Below are positions 36,396 to 45,143 of a DNA stretch of 64,000 nucleotides, piece by piece. A program made the translations under genes and the position numbers. Source of the stretch: Hydrogenovibrio sp. JE_KL2 (GTDB lineage Bacteria; Pseudomonadota; Gammaproteobacteria; Thiomicrospirales; Thiomicrospiraceae); NCBI RefSeq assembly GCF_009296185.1, contig NZ_WBJR01000001.1:62001-126000 (forward strand), in the 5' to 3' direction. The notes under the pieces were generated by a model. It did no database searches. It was not told the DNA's origin and worked only from the letters and a program-made list of their open reading frames with translations. Position 1 is the stretch's first letter. Each line of letters starts with the position of its first letter.

Positions 36396-37331
36396 ATGAC
36401 TGAAACGACTATGAATATTGAAAACGCACATCCACTGGACAAATGGGTTACACCGGAGATTGCAGCACGTAACGACCGCATTGAGATTCGCCCTGTTGCG
36501 CTGGAAATCAAGCAACTTCATAAATCCTTTGAACACAAAGGCAAGGTCAACAAAGTCTTGAACGGCATTGATTTCACCACTCACAAACGCGAGTTTATCT
36601 GCGTGGTGGGGCCTTCAGGTTGTGGTAAATCGACTTTGGCAAGACTGGTTGCCGGTTTGGAGCAGAAAGAAAGTGGCCACATTCTGGTAGAAGGCAAAGA
36701 GGTGACTGAACCTGGCCCGGATCGCGGTATGGTGTTTCAAAGCTATTCTTTGTTCCCTTGGATGTCGGTCAAACAAAACGTAATGTTTGGTCTGACCCAA
36801 GCCGGTATGGCGAGAAATACAGCCGAAGCGGAAGCGCTACAGTGGATTGACTTGGTTGGGCTTTCCAAATTCGTCGATGCTTACCCTCACCAGCTTTCAG
36901 GTGGGATGAAGCAACGTGTGGCGATTATCCGCGCCTTGGCGAATCAGCCGAAAATCCTGTTGATGGATGAGCCTTTTGCGGCACTTGACCCAAAAAACCG
37001 TTTGAAAATGCAACAGTACCTATTGGAAATCTGGCGCAATATCGACATCACGATTTTCTTTATCACCCATGATTTGGATGAGGCGATTTATCTGGCAGAC
37101 CGCATTTTGGTGCTGGATGCCAATCCTGGTAGAGTAAAAGAAGTAGTCAAAGTACCACTGCCTAGACCAAGAGCGGATGACACGCTTTTGACTGAAGAGT
37201 TTTTGGCCACCAAGGCCTATTTAGAAAGCCTTGTGCACCCTCCGGAAACGGAAGAAGAGGAGTCTATGGAAGACAAGCTCAGTATGGTGCGCATGGTTCC
37301 CGTTAACGCAGAAGTACCGGATATTTATTAA
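36396..37331 (+). CDS. ABC transporter ATP-binding protein, NitT/TauT type
   Basis: 311 residues with Walker A GPSGCGKST, Q-loop VFQSYSLFPW, signature LSGGMKQRVAI, Walker B ILLMDEPFAALD and H-loop FITHDLDEA. An N-terminal extension of about 40 residues precedes the ATPase core. It powers the importer whose permease ends 12 bp upstream. The C-terminal 50 residues are acidic (PPETEEEESMEDK). The next gene starts one base after its stop codon. Confidence 0.93.
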   Translation: MTETTMNIENAHPLDKWVTPEIAARNDRIEIRPVALEIKQLHKSFEHKGKVNKVLNGIDFTTHKREFICVVGPSGCGKSTLARLVAGLEQKESGHILVEGKEVTEPGPDRGMVFQSYSLFPWMSVKQNVMFGLTQAGMARNTAEAEALQWIDLVGLSKFVDAYPHQLSGGMKQRVAIIRALANQPKILLMDEPFAALDPKNRLKMQQYLLEIWRNIDITIFFITHDLDEAIYLADRILVLDANPGRVKEVVKVPLPRPRADDTLLTEEFLATKAYLESLVHPPETEEEESMEDKLSMVRMVPVNAEVPDIY

Positions 37332-37332
37332 T

Positions 37333-37806
37333 ATGGCACAACAACCCACTCATCTCGTAAGAACCAGTGCCTCGTTACCAGCGAAGGTGTTGGAAGATTT
37401 AGACAAACTGGTCGTCGATCGTGGTTTTAACAATCGTTCCGCTTTATTGGCGGAAATGATTCAAAAGGAAGTGGCTTCCTATCGCCAAAACTTCACCAAT
37501 GAAGTTATGGCAGGCACCTTGACCTTGGTGTTCGACCATTCTATTCCCGGCTTGCAGCAGAAATTGAATCAACTTAAGCATCAGTATGTTGCGGAAATCA
37601 TTTCCTCAACACAGGTTCAGTTGATGGATCAGCACACGCTAGAAGTGAACTTGATGCAAGGCCCTGCACAGGACTTGAAACGTATCAGCGATGAAATGCT
37701 ATCGAATCGCGGCGTGAAAACCGGAAACCTTTATTTAACCCATTCAGCTTTGCCACCCATTTTTACAAGGGGGAAAGACGCAAAACAGGAGAAGTCGGAT
37801 GACTGA
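37333..37806 (+). CDS. NikR-like ribbon-helix-helix regulator lacking the nickel ligands
   Basis: 157 residues from ATG 37333, right after the ATPase stop (the frame is open upstream inside the ATPase gene). The N-terminal RHH domain (about 8-50) has VRTSASLPAKVLEDLDKLV and NRSALLAEMI. The C-terminal ACT-like NikR domain (about 55-137) has GTLTLVFDHSIPGLQQKL and EIISSTQVQLMDQHTLEVNL. In NikR the nickel site is built from His in STQHH and LHVHIN plus a Cys; here these positions read STQVQ, LEVNL and no Cys. The effector may therefore be a small molecule rather than nickel. It is the natural candidate to bind the 28-bp dyads. Confidence 0.82.
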   Translation: MAQQPTHLVRTSASLPAKVLEDLDKLVVDRGFNNRSALLAEMIQKEVASYRQNFTNEVMAGTLTLVFDHSIPGLQQKLNQLKHQYVAEIISSTQVQLMDQHTLEVNLMQGPAQDLKRISDEMLSNRGVKTGNLYLTHSALPPIFTRGKDAKQEKSDD

Positions 37807-38566
37807 AAACAACGCGAAAACCACACCAAAATCTGCCAGGTTGGGGGATTTGATCTGGCGTGAAAATCTACCTGGCGGCGCACACTGGTCGGGCGTGATT
37901 CGCCGTGGAACCGTTTTGAGAATCACCGATGTTCAAGGTGGTGCCAACGCCTCCATGTTGATCAACAATATTGAAGTGAAAAACGAACGCTACAACATGC
38001 CGGATACCCTGAAAGCGCAAAAGACCGCTTTCCTGACAACGCCGAATATGTGTTTCAGTGATATGGGGCGGGTGATGTGTTCCATTATTGGCGATACCTG
38101 CGGTTGGCATGACACCATCGGTGGTATTTCAAATGCTCGTATCGTTGAAAAAAAATACGGCGCGAAAAGTTACCAAAAGGCACATAACGACTACTACAAA
38201 AACGGTTTCGACAGCTTGATTAACGAGTTGGAAAAATGGGGCTTGGGTGTCAGCGATATCATGCCGAACATCAACTGGTTCAGCAAAGTGCGTGTTGAAG
38301 ATTCGGGTGCCATGACCTTTGTTGAAGGCAACTCTAAAGCGGGCGATTGCGTTGATTTACGTTTTGAGATGGACTGTATCGTCAGCATTGCGACGGCGCA
38401 GCACCCGCTAGACCCTAACCCGAAATATGACCCGAAACCGATTGAATTAAGTGTGTTCAAAGCCATGCCTGTTGGACAAGATGACCCTTGCAGATTGCAT
38501 AGAGCGGAAAACGAACGTGCTTACTACAACACCAAGATTTACTATGGAGAAAATCCAAATGGCTAA
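37799..38566 (+). CDS. Carboxyguanidine deiminase subunit, DUF1989 (urea carboxylase-associated protein)
   Basis: 255 residues of the DUF1989 family. The core motif [16 protein letters not shown] (about 100-115) carries the conserved Cys and His-Asp. In guanidine-degrading bacteria two DUF1989 proteins (CgdA and CgdB) together deaminate carboxyguanidine to allophanate; older names are urea carboxylase-associated proteins 1 and 2. This is the longer of the pair. It overlaps the RHH gene by 8 bp and the second subunit by 8 bp, so stoichiometric expression is likely. Which of CgdA or CgdB it is I cannot decide. A perfect 19-bp repeat lies near its start. Confidence 0.87.
   Translation: MTENNAKTTPKSARLGDLIWRENLPGGAHWSGVIRRGTVLRITDVQGGANASMLINNIEVKNERYNMPDTLKAQKTAFLTTPNMCFSDMGRVMCSIIGDTCGWHDTIGGISNARIVEKKYGAKSYQKAHNDYYKNGFDSLINELEKWGLGVSDIMPNINWFSKVRVEDSGAMTFVEGNSKAGDCVDLRFEMDCIVSIATAQHPLDPNPKYDPKPIELSVFKAMPVGQDDPCRLHRAENERAYYNTKIYYGENPNG
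37828..37846 (+). repeat. 19-bp interspersed repeat, perfect copy (inside a DUF1989 gene)
   Basis: AAAATCTGCCAGGTTGGGG, coding for the KSARLG segment of the first deiminase subunit. Confidence 0.85.
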
Positions 38567-39212
38567 GATGCAAACAGAAACTTTTGACGATAACCGTATT
38601 GTTTACCGTGAAGTGGTGGAAGCAGGCAAGCCTTGGATGCATGAAGTCAAAGCTGGTCAATATTTCCGTATTGTCGACTTGGAAGGTAACCAAGCGGTCG
38701 ATACTTTGTTCTACAACGCCAAAGACCACTCCGAACGTTATTCGGCGGCAGACACCATTCGTGAGCAGGGCAATATCTACCTGACCACAGGCAGTGTGTT
38801 GCAGTCCAATATGCTAAATCCGATGTTGACGATTGTTGACGACACTTGCGGGCGTCACGACACCATCGGCGGGGCTTGCTCGGCAGAGAGTAACACCGTG
38901 CGTTATGCGATAGAAAAACGTCATATGCACTCTTGCCGCGATTCGTTCCTGATGGCATTGAACACTTGTGATTGTCATGCCGACAAGCCAATGACAAAAG
39001 GGGATTTGGCGAGCAATATCAACTTCTTTATGAACGTTCCGGTTTCTCCAGATGGGCATTTGGATTTTGATGACGGTATTTCCGCACCGGGGCGTTATGT
39101 TGAGATGCAGGCGCACATGGATGTATTGGTGTTGGTGTCAAACTGTCCGCAATTGAACAACCCATGTAATGGGTATAACCCGACGCCGGTCGAGATGATT
39201 ATCTGGGCTTAA
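38559..39212 (+). CDS. Carboxyguanidine deiminase second subunit, DUF1989
   Basis: 217 residues from ATG 38559, with GGAG 10 bases upstream; the frame opens earlier at 38451 inside the previous gene. It is homologous to the preceding protein, with the parallel motif [16 protein letters not shown] and further conserved HSCRDSF and NTCDCHADK segments. It is predicted to form the heteromeric carboxyguanidine deiminase with the upstream subunit, releasing ammonia and giving allophanate. After its stop comes a 130-bp gap holding the riboswitch that precedes the carboxylase gene. Confidence 0.87.
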   Translation: MAKMQTETFDDNRIVYREVVEAGKPWMHEVKAGQYFRIVDLEGNQAVDTLFYNAKDHSERYSAADTIREQGNIYLTTGSVLQSNMLNPMLTIVDDTCGRHDTIGGACSAESNTVRYAIEKRHMHSCRDSFLMALNTCDCHADKPMTKGDLASNINFFMNVPVSPDGHLDFDDGISAPGRYVEMQAHMDVLVLVSNCPQLNNPCNGYNPTPVEMIIWA

Positions 39213-39286
39213 AGGGGCATCAGCGACTCAATTGCGTTGTTGAGCGGTTTCAATATTGAACGAACTTGAAATTTGTAACGGAAAAT

Positions 39287-39328
39287 CTAGGACGACCTAG
39301 TTGAAATAAAACCTTCAGAACGATCTGA
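39287..39328 (+). promoter_or_regulatory. Guanidine-II (mini-ykkC) riboswitch
   Basis: Two short hairpins with identical ACGA tetraloops: CTAGG-ACGA-CCTAG (39287-39300) and TCAGA-ACGA-TCTGA (39315-39328), joined by 14 bases. The ribosome-binding sequence AAAAGGA follows at once, with the carboxylase ATG at 39343. Two small stems with ACGR loops just before a Shine-Dalgarno are the defining layout of the guanidine-II class, where two guanidines stabilise a loop-loop contact and translation is turned on. Its position inside a guanidine carboxylase operon fits well. Confidence 0.88.
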
Positions 39329-39342
39329 TAAAAGGAAAACCC

Positions 39343-42300
39343 ATGTTTAAAAAAGTGCTGATTGCAAACCGCGGGGCCATTGCGACTCGCATCATCCGCA
39401 CCTTGAAGAAAATGAATATCGCTTCCGTGGTGTTGGCATCCGATGCCGACCGCGCATCTTTGCACGTCAAAGAAGCCGATGAAGTCATTTTCCTCAAGGG
39501 TAATGCCGCAACAGAAACCTATTTGAATGTGCCTTTGATTCTTGAGCGAGCCAAGGCTTTGGGCGTGGAAGCTGTTCATCCGGGCTATGGCTTCTTGAGT
39601 GAGAATGCCAGCTTTGCCGAAGACTGTGAACATATGGGCATTCGTTTTATCGGGCCGTCTCCTCAACATATTCGTGATTTCGGACTGAAACACACCGCCC
39701 GTGAGTTGGCGATTGAAGCCAAAGTGCCATTATTACCCGGGTCGGGATTATTGGATTCGTTAGAAGAGGCTTTGGGTGAAGCTGAGCGTATCGGTTATCC
39801 GGTGATGTTGAAAAGTACTGCGGGTGGCGGTGGTATCGGTATGCAGAAATGTGATACGCCGCAGGTGTTGTCGGAAGCTTTTGAACAGGTCGCGCGTTTG
39901 AGTCAAAACTCTTTCGGGCAAGCTGGGATTTTCCTGGAAAAATTCGTCGTCAATGCACGTCATATCGAAATCCAGATTTTCGGTGACGGCAAAGGCAAGG
40001 TCGTTTCATTGGGTGAACGTGATTGTTCTTTGCAACGTCGTAACCAAAAGGTGGTGGAAGAAACGCCTGCAGTAGGTATCAGCCGTGATATGGTTGCCGA
40101 GATGGAAGCCCATGCAGTCCGTTTGGGAGAGTTGGTCAGCTACCGTTCTGCCGGAACGGTGGAATACGTTTATGACGCTGACGCACAGCAATATTATTTC
40201 TTGGAAGTCAACACGCGCTTACAGGTGGAACACGGTATCACCGAAGCGGTAAGAAATGTCGATTTGGTCGAGTGGATGGTGCAGGTTGCGTTTGACCAAA
40301 ATCTACCAGGTCGGGGGGAAGTGAATCCTGCGACCGGGCATGCGATTGAAGTACGTGTCTATGCCGAAGACCCATTTAAAAACTTCCAACCAAGTTCCGG
40401 TAAGTTGACAGGCTGGCAAATGCCGACAGATTGTCGAGTGGACACTTGGTGTTCCAAAGGGCAGGAAGTCAGTTCTTTCTACGACCCGATGTTGGCAAAA
40501 ATCATCGTCACCGGTAAAGACCGCGACGAAGCGGTTAAGAACCTGAACAAAGCACTGAAATCGACCAGTATTCACGGGTTTGAAACCAATGTGTTTTATC
40601 TGGAAGCTTTGAGTGAAGCGCCAGCGTTTATCAAAGCGGAAGGGTTGTATACGCAATTTTTGAACAGCTTTACCCATGAACCTTTTACTGCGGAAGTGAC
40701 CAATCCGGGCACGCATTCCATGTTAGTGAGTTATCCGGGGCGTGTTGGTTTTTGGGATATAGGCGTGCCTCCTTCCGGGCCGATGGATGCGTTATCGCAT
40801 CGTTTGGCAAACCGTTGTTTGAACAACCCTGAAGACGCCGCAACCATCGAGATGACAGTGTCCGGCATCAGTTTGAAGTTTGATCGCGATACCGTGATCT
40901 GTATCACCGGTGCCGATATTCAACCGACTTTGGACAAAGAGCCGATTCCTATGTGGAAGCCGGTGCCTGTCAAAGCGGGGCAGCAGCTTAAGTCTAAAGT
41001 CATCAAGGATGTCGGACAACGTGCTTATCTGGCGGTGCTGGGTGGTTTTGATGTGCCGGATTACATGGGCAGTAAAACGACTTTCTCGCTAGGCGGTTTT
41101 GGTGGACACGGTGGTCGACTGCTGCGTGCAGGGGATGTGTTACGTCTAACGCGTCAGAGTAGTCAAACTAGCCAAGGTATTAGCGATGCCGTGTTGAACG
41201 ATTTGCCGGAAGGATTGATTCCAACACTTAATAATCGAGCCGAAATCGCGGTGATTTACGGCCCTCAAGGCGCGCCGGATTTCTTTACCGATGAAGATAT
41301 CGAAACCTTTTTCTCAATGGATTGGGAAGTGCATTACAACTCCAGCCGCACCGGGATTCGTCTGATTGGGCCAAAACCAAAGTGGGCGCGTAAAGATGGG
41401 GGTGAGGCGGGCTTGCACCCATCAAACATCCATGACAACCCTTATGCTATTGGTGCCATCGACTTTACGGGTGATATGCCGGTTATATTGGCGCAAGACG
41501 GTCCAAGTTTGGGAGGCTTTGTTTGTCCGGCAACCATTATCGAAGCAGAGCAATGGAAAATGGGGCAATTGCGTCCGGGCGACAAGGTGCGTTTCAGACC
41601 CGTTTCCATTGAGACAGCAGAAGCAGAACTTAAAGCGCAAGAAGCCGCCTTGGTCGGTTTATCTGACTGGGTATTGCCGGATACCAAATTCCTTGCATCA
41701 CCAACAGAACAATCCTGTTTGGCACTGGAAATTTCCTCGGACGAGCATGAGTTCGGTGTGAAGTATCGCCGCTCGGGTGATAGCCATTTGTTGATTGAGT
41801 ACGGTGCGATGGAGTTGGATTTGGCATTGCGTTTCCGTATTCAGGTATTGGTCGAGAAGTTGAAAACTTTGAAAGACCAAAGTTCAGATGAAGACCCAAC
41901 CTGGCAGTTTTTGCGTGATTTGACCCCGGGTATTCGCTCTTTGCAGGTGCACTACAACCCAAGACAAATTTCGCAGAATGAGTTGATTCAAAAACTGAAA
42001 GGGCTGGAAGACGAGATTTCCTCGGCAAAAGATTTGACGGTGAAAAGTCGTATCGTTCGCCTGCCTTTGTCTTGGGATGACCCCAGTACGCGTTTGGCCA
42101 TCGAGAAATACATGACCACGGTGCGCCCGGATGCACCATGGTGTCCGAGCAATATCGAGTTCATCCGTCGTATCAACGGACTGGATTCCATTGAAGATGT
42201 GAAGCGTATTGTCTTTGACGCCAAGTATTTGGTCATGGGCTTGGGGGATGTTTACTTGGGGGCGCCAGTGGCGACACCGTTGGATCCGCGTCACCGCTTG

Positions 42301-43008
42301 GTGACCACTAAATACAACCCGGCTCGTACTTGGACGCCGGAGAACGCTGTCGGAATCGGTGGTGCTTACATGTGTGTTTACGGCATGGAAGGCCCGGGTG
42401 GTTATCAGTTTGTTGGGCGTACCATTCAAATGTGGAATGCTTATTTCAACACCCCATTCTTCCAACAAGGTAAGCCTTGGTTGTTGGACTTCTTTGACCA
42501 GATTCAGTTCTATCCGGTGAGTGAAGAGGAATTGGCGCAAGCGAGAAACGACTTCCCGCTTGGGCGTTACGATATCGACATCGAAGAGACCACGTTGTCT
42601 TTGAGTGCCTATCAGGCATTTTTGGCAGAAGAAGCTGATAGCATCCAAACTTTCCAAACGAAACAGCAGGCAGCATTTGAAGCCGAGCGTCAGCGTTGGG
42701 AAGAAACCGGACAGGCGAATTTTGAGTCTACTTCGGCACAGGAAGAAGTGCTGGGTGAAACGCCAATAGAAATCCCGGAAGGGTTTGAAGCGGCATTGTC
42801 ACCGATTACCGGAAGTGCATGGAAGATTACTGTCAAACCGGGGGATAAGGTTGCAGAAGGTGATGTCATCGCCATTCTGGAAACTATGAAAATCGAAATT
42901 CCGGTCGAAGCGGAAAGTGACGGAATTGTCACCGAAATTTTGGTGAATGAAGGGGATTTGATTCAGAACGGGCAAGCCATCATGATTTTGGAGGTCGCAG
43001 ACGCATGA
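39343..43008 (+). CDS. Guanidine carboxylase (urea carboxylase family), biotin-dependent
   Basis: 1221 residues, the full length of bacterial urea-type carboxylases. The biotin carboxylase domain (about 1-450) has LKSTAGGGGIGMQ and LGERDCSLQRRNQKVVEE. The AHS2/KipA-like (about 465-770) and AHS1/KipI-like (about 800-1050) carboxyltransferase parts follow. The C-terminal biotinyl domain has ILETMKIEI with biotin on Lys 1183; the common AMKM is TMKI here. It uses ATP and bicarbonate to carboxylate guanidine (or urea). The riboswitch and DUF1989 partners point to guanidine as substrate. It overlaps the allophanate hydrolase gene by 4 bp (ATGA). Confidence 0.93.
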   Translation: MFKKVLIANRGAIATRIIRTLKKMNIASVVLASDADRASLHVKEADEVIFLKGNAATETYLNVPLILERAKALGVEAVHPGYGFLSENASFAEDCEHMGIRFIGPSPQHIRDFGLKHTARELAIEAKVPLLPGSGLLDSLEEALGEAERIGYPVMLKSTAGGGGIGMQKCDTPQVLSEAFEQVARLSQNSFGQAGIFLEKFVVNARHIEIQIFGDGKGKVVSLGERDCSLQRRNQKVVEETPAVGISRDMVAEMEAHAVRLGELVSYRSAGTVEYVYDADAQQYYFLEVNTRLQVEHGITEAVRNVDLVEWMVQVAFDQNLPGRGEVNPATGHAIEVRVYAEDPFKNFQPSSGKLTGWQMPTDCRVDTWCSKGQEVSSFYDPMLAKIIVTGKDRDEAVKNLNKALKSTSIHGFETNVFYLEALSEAPAFIKAEGLYTQFLNSFTHEPFTAEVTNPGTHSMLVSYPGRVGFWDIGVPPSGPMDALSHRLANRCLNNPEDAATIEMTVSGISLKFDRDTVICITGADIQPTLDKEPIPMWKPVPVKAGQQLKSKVIKDVGQRAYLAVLGGFDVPDYMGSKTTFSLGGFGGHGGRLLRAGDVLRLTRQSSQTSQGISDAVLNDLPEGLIPTLNNRAEIAVIYGPQGAPDFFTDEDIETFFSMDWEVHYNSSRTGIRLIGPKPKWARKDGGEAGLHPSNIHDNPYAIGAIDFTGDMPVILAQDGPSLGGFVCPATIIEAEQWKMGQLRPGDKVRFRPVSIETAEAELKAQEAALVGLSDWVLPDTKFLASPTEQSCLALEISSDEHEFGVKYRRSGDSHLLIEYGAMELDLALRFRIQVLVEKLKTLKDQSSDEDPTWQFLRDLTPGIRSLQVHYNPRQISQNELIQKLKGLEDEISSAKDLTVKSRIVRLPLSWDDPSTRLAIEKYMTTVRPDAPWCPSNIEFIRRINGLDSIEDVKRIVFDAKYLVMGLGDVYLGAPVATPLDPRHRLVTTKYNPARTWTPENAVGIGGAYMCVYGMEGPGGYQFVGRTIQMWNAYFNTPFFQQGKPWLLDFFDQIQFYPVSEEELAQARNDFPLGRYDIDIEETTLSLSAYQAFLAEEADSIQTFQTKQQAAFEAERQRWEETGQANFESTSAQEEVLGETPIEIPEGFEAALSPITGSAWKITVKPGDKVAEGDVIAILETMKIEIPVEAESDGIVTEILVNEGDLIQNGQAIMILEVADA
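40298..40316 (+). repeat. 19-bp interspersed repeat, 17/19 copy (inside carboxylase gene)
   Basis: AAAATCTACCAGGTCGGGG, two changes from the reference, coding for NLPGRG. Confidence 0.6.
41894..41912 (-). repeat. 19-bp interspersed repeat, 17/19 reverse copy (inside carboxylase gene)
   Basis: ACCCAACCTGGCAGTTTTT on the plus strand, with two changes from the reverse complement of the reference. Confidence 0.6.
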
Positions 43009-44813
43009 GTACCAAACATAATTTCGATTTGAGAATTTCTTCCCTTCGTCAGGCTTATGCGGATGGAGAACTCTCTCCTAGAGAGTTGATGACTTTGTTG
43101 GTGGAAAAAGCGGAGTCTTATGAAGACCACAATATTTTCATCCATCTGTTATCCGATGAAGAGCTTGAACCTTATCTGGCTAAGCTTGAGGCATGTGACC
43201 CGAGTAGCCTGCCTTTGTGGGGGATTCCGTTCGTCATCAAGGACAACATTGACCTGGCGGGTGTTCCGACAACGGCGGCTTGTCCTGAATATGCTTATGT
43301 ACCGGAAGCTTCTGCGACCGTTGTTCAACTTTTGGTGGATGCCGGTGCCATTCCGCTCGGTAAGGCAAATATGGACCAGTTCGCGACTGGATTGGTCGGC
43401 ACGCGTTCCCCTTATGGTGTTTGTCATAACGCTTTCAACTTTGACATGATTTCCGGTGGTTCAAGTTCCGGTTCTGCGGTTTCTGTGGCATTGAATTTAT
43501 GTAGTTTTTCACTGGGAACCGATACAGCAGGTTCAGGGCGAGTACCAGCGGCATTCAATAACCTCATCGGTTTGAAGCCATCCAAAGGGTTGCTGAGTAC
43601 CAAAGGCGTTGTGCCTGCCGTGCGTTCGCAAGACGTGGTGAGTGTGTTCGCGTTGAACTCTCAGGATGCCTATGAGGTGTTTGAAGTGGCGGCACAAGCC
43701 GATGCGGAAGACGAGTTCAGCCGTAAGGAAATGGATTTGATGCCACCGGCTTGGGGGGCTCGTCCGGTGCTGGGGATTCCAAGCTCGGAAACCATCAGCT
43801 TTGCCGGAGACGAACAGGCAGAGAAGCATTTTTATGACTCGATTGCCGAGCTGAAAAAACAGGGCTATGAAGTCAAAGAGATCGACTTCCAACCATGGCT
43901 GGATACCGCCAAGCTTTTGTATGAAGGTGCTTGGGTTGCCGAGCGTTACGTTGCCATTGAAGCCTTTATGGAAACACACGAAAGTGTCATGGATCCGAGT
44001 GTGGGGGCGATTATCGCAGGTGCGAGAAAACTCAGCGCCGCGGATGCCTACAAGGGCAGTTATGCCTTGCAGAAAGCACAGGCAGTAACGGCATCGTTGT
44101 GGCAAGACATTGATTGTATGTTGACGCCCACCACGCCAACTATCTACTCAATCGAACAAATGCAAAACGACCCGATCAAGCTGAACTCGGTATTGGGAAC
44201 CTATACCAACTTCATGAACCTATTGGATTATGCCGCGTTGGCAATGCCAACAGGTTTTAGAGAAGATGGCTTGCCAATCGGTTTGACGATGTTTGCACCT
44301 GCTGGAACAGACAGGTTGCTTATGAAGCTTGCTGATAAATTACACGGTCATTTTGTACCGACTTCGGGCGCGAAAGAAACGCCGGTAACGCCAACGCATT
44401 CAGAGTTTTTTGCGAATCCACATGCTATTCCGCTGGCTGTGGTTGGTGCGCATTTGACCGGCTTCCCTCTAAACGGGCAGTTGATTGAACGTGGGGCGAA
44501 ATTGTTACAGACCACGAAAACCGCGCCAAAATATAATTTCTATGAGTTGTCCGAAAGACCGATATTGAAACCGGGTTTGGTCAAAAACGAAGCGGCTGGC
44601 GTTAGTATCGAAGTGGAAGTTTGGGCGATGCCGAAGCAACATTTGGGTTCTTTCCTTGCGCTGATACCATCGCCATTGGGATTGGGTAAAGTCGAACTAA
44701 TCAATGGTACGCAGGTTGTTGGGTTTGTCTGTGAACCTTACGGTATTGAAGGCGCCAAGAGCATTAGTCAAACCGGCGGTTGGCGTAACTGGATGGCGGT
44801 TAGAAAAGATTAA
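43005..44813 (+). CDS. atzF: Allophanate hydrolase
   Basis: 602 residues. The N-terminal amidase-signature domain (about 1-460) has the catalytic Lys in FVIKDNIDLAG, the cis-Ser and Ser nucleophile in GGSSSGSAVS, and LGTDTAGSGRVPAAF. A C-terminal domain of about 130 residues, typical of AtzF and of the hydrolase part of urea amidolyase, has NGTQVVGFVCEPYGIEGAK. It cleaves allophanate to ammonia and carbon dioxide, the last step in guanidine nitrogen release. The 4-bp overlap with the carboxylase gene indicates translational coupling. It ends the operon. Confidence 0.93.
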   Translation: MSTKHNFDLRISSLRQAYADGELSPRELMTLLVEKAESYEDHNIFIHLLSDEELEPYLAKLEACDPSSLPLWGIPFVIKDNIDLAGVPTTAACPEYAYVPEASATVVQLLVDAGAIPLGKANMDQFATGLVGTRSPYGVCHNAFNFDMISGGSSSGSAVSVALNLCSFSLGTDTAGSGRVPAAFNNLIGLKPSKGLLSTKGVVPAVRSQDVVSVFALNSQDAYEVFEVAAQADAEDEFSRKEMDLMPPAWGARPVLGIPSSETISFAGDEQAEKHFYDSIAELKKQGYEVKEIDFQPWLDTAKLLYEGAWVAERYVAIEAFMETHESVMDPSVGAIIAGARKLSAADAYKGSYALQKAQAVTASLWQDIDCMLTPTTPTIYSIEQMQNDPIKLNSVLGTYTNFMNLLDYAALAMPTGFREDGLPIGLTMFAPAGTDRLLMKLADKLHGHFVPTSGAKETPVTPTHSEFFANPHAIPLAVVGAHLTGFPLNGQLIERGAKLLQTTKTAPKYNFYELSERPILKPGLVKNEAAGVSIEVEVWAMPKQHLGSFLALIPSPLGLGKVELINGTQVVGFVCEPYGIEGAKSISQTGGWRNWMAVRKD

Positions 44814-44857
44814 AATCAACTTGGTTCAAATATGTTTCATCCACACTTTAGACTCCG

Positions 44858-44887
44858 GTTTTTCTCAAAAATTTAATGGAGAAAAAC
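44858..44887 (+). terminator. Weak terminator-like inverted repeat after allophanate hydrolase gene
   Basis: GTTTTTCTC (44858-44866) pairs with GAGAAAAAC (44879-44887) around 12 bases, followed by TTTT about five bases later. It is the only terminator candidate at the end of the operon. Confidence 0.45.
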
Positions 44888-44995
44888 TGAAGTTTTCCTA
44901 AAAACCCCATTAAATTACCTTGTTTTCTTTGCTGTGTTTTGTACAATCAAAAGCAGTACTTTCATTTTTATTAAGTAATTCAAATTTAACAGTTT

Positions 44996-45069
44996 TTTCA
45001 GAAAAAGCTTTCTGAAACGAACCTGTTGTCTTTATTGCCTCTAGGGAGGTGATTGTCATGCGCCAATAG
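44996..45069 (+). promoter_or_regulatory. Structured leader with 3-codon ORF before the sucrose operon
   Basis: The 330-bp gap before sps contains the hairpin TTTCAGAAA-AAGC-TTTCTGAAA (44996-45017). A very strong Shine-Dalgarno, GGGAGGTGATT (45044-45054), follows, then ATG CGC CAA TAG (45058-45069), a three-codon frame. A further small frame of 33 codons starts at ATG 45076 and overlaps the sps start. A regulatory leader is possible; no known riboswitch class is recognised. Confidence 0.4.
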
Positions 45070-45143
45070 CTTTGTATGCGATTTAAGTGTATGCGCATGT
45101 CGAAAATATCAACCGCCAAAACCTTGAACAAAGGGAAGGATAG

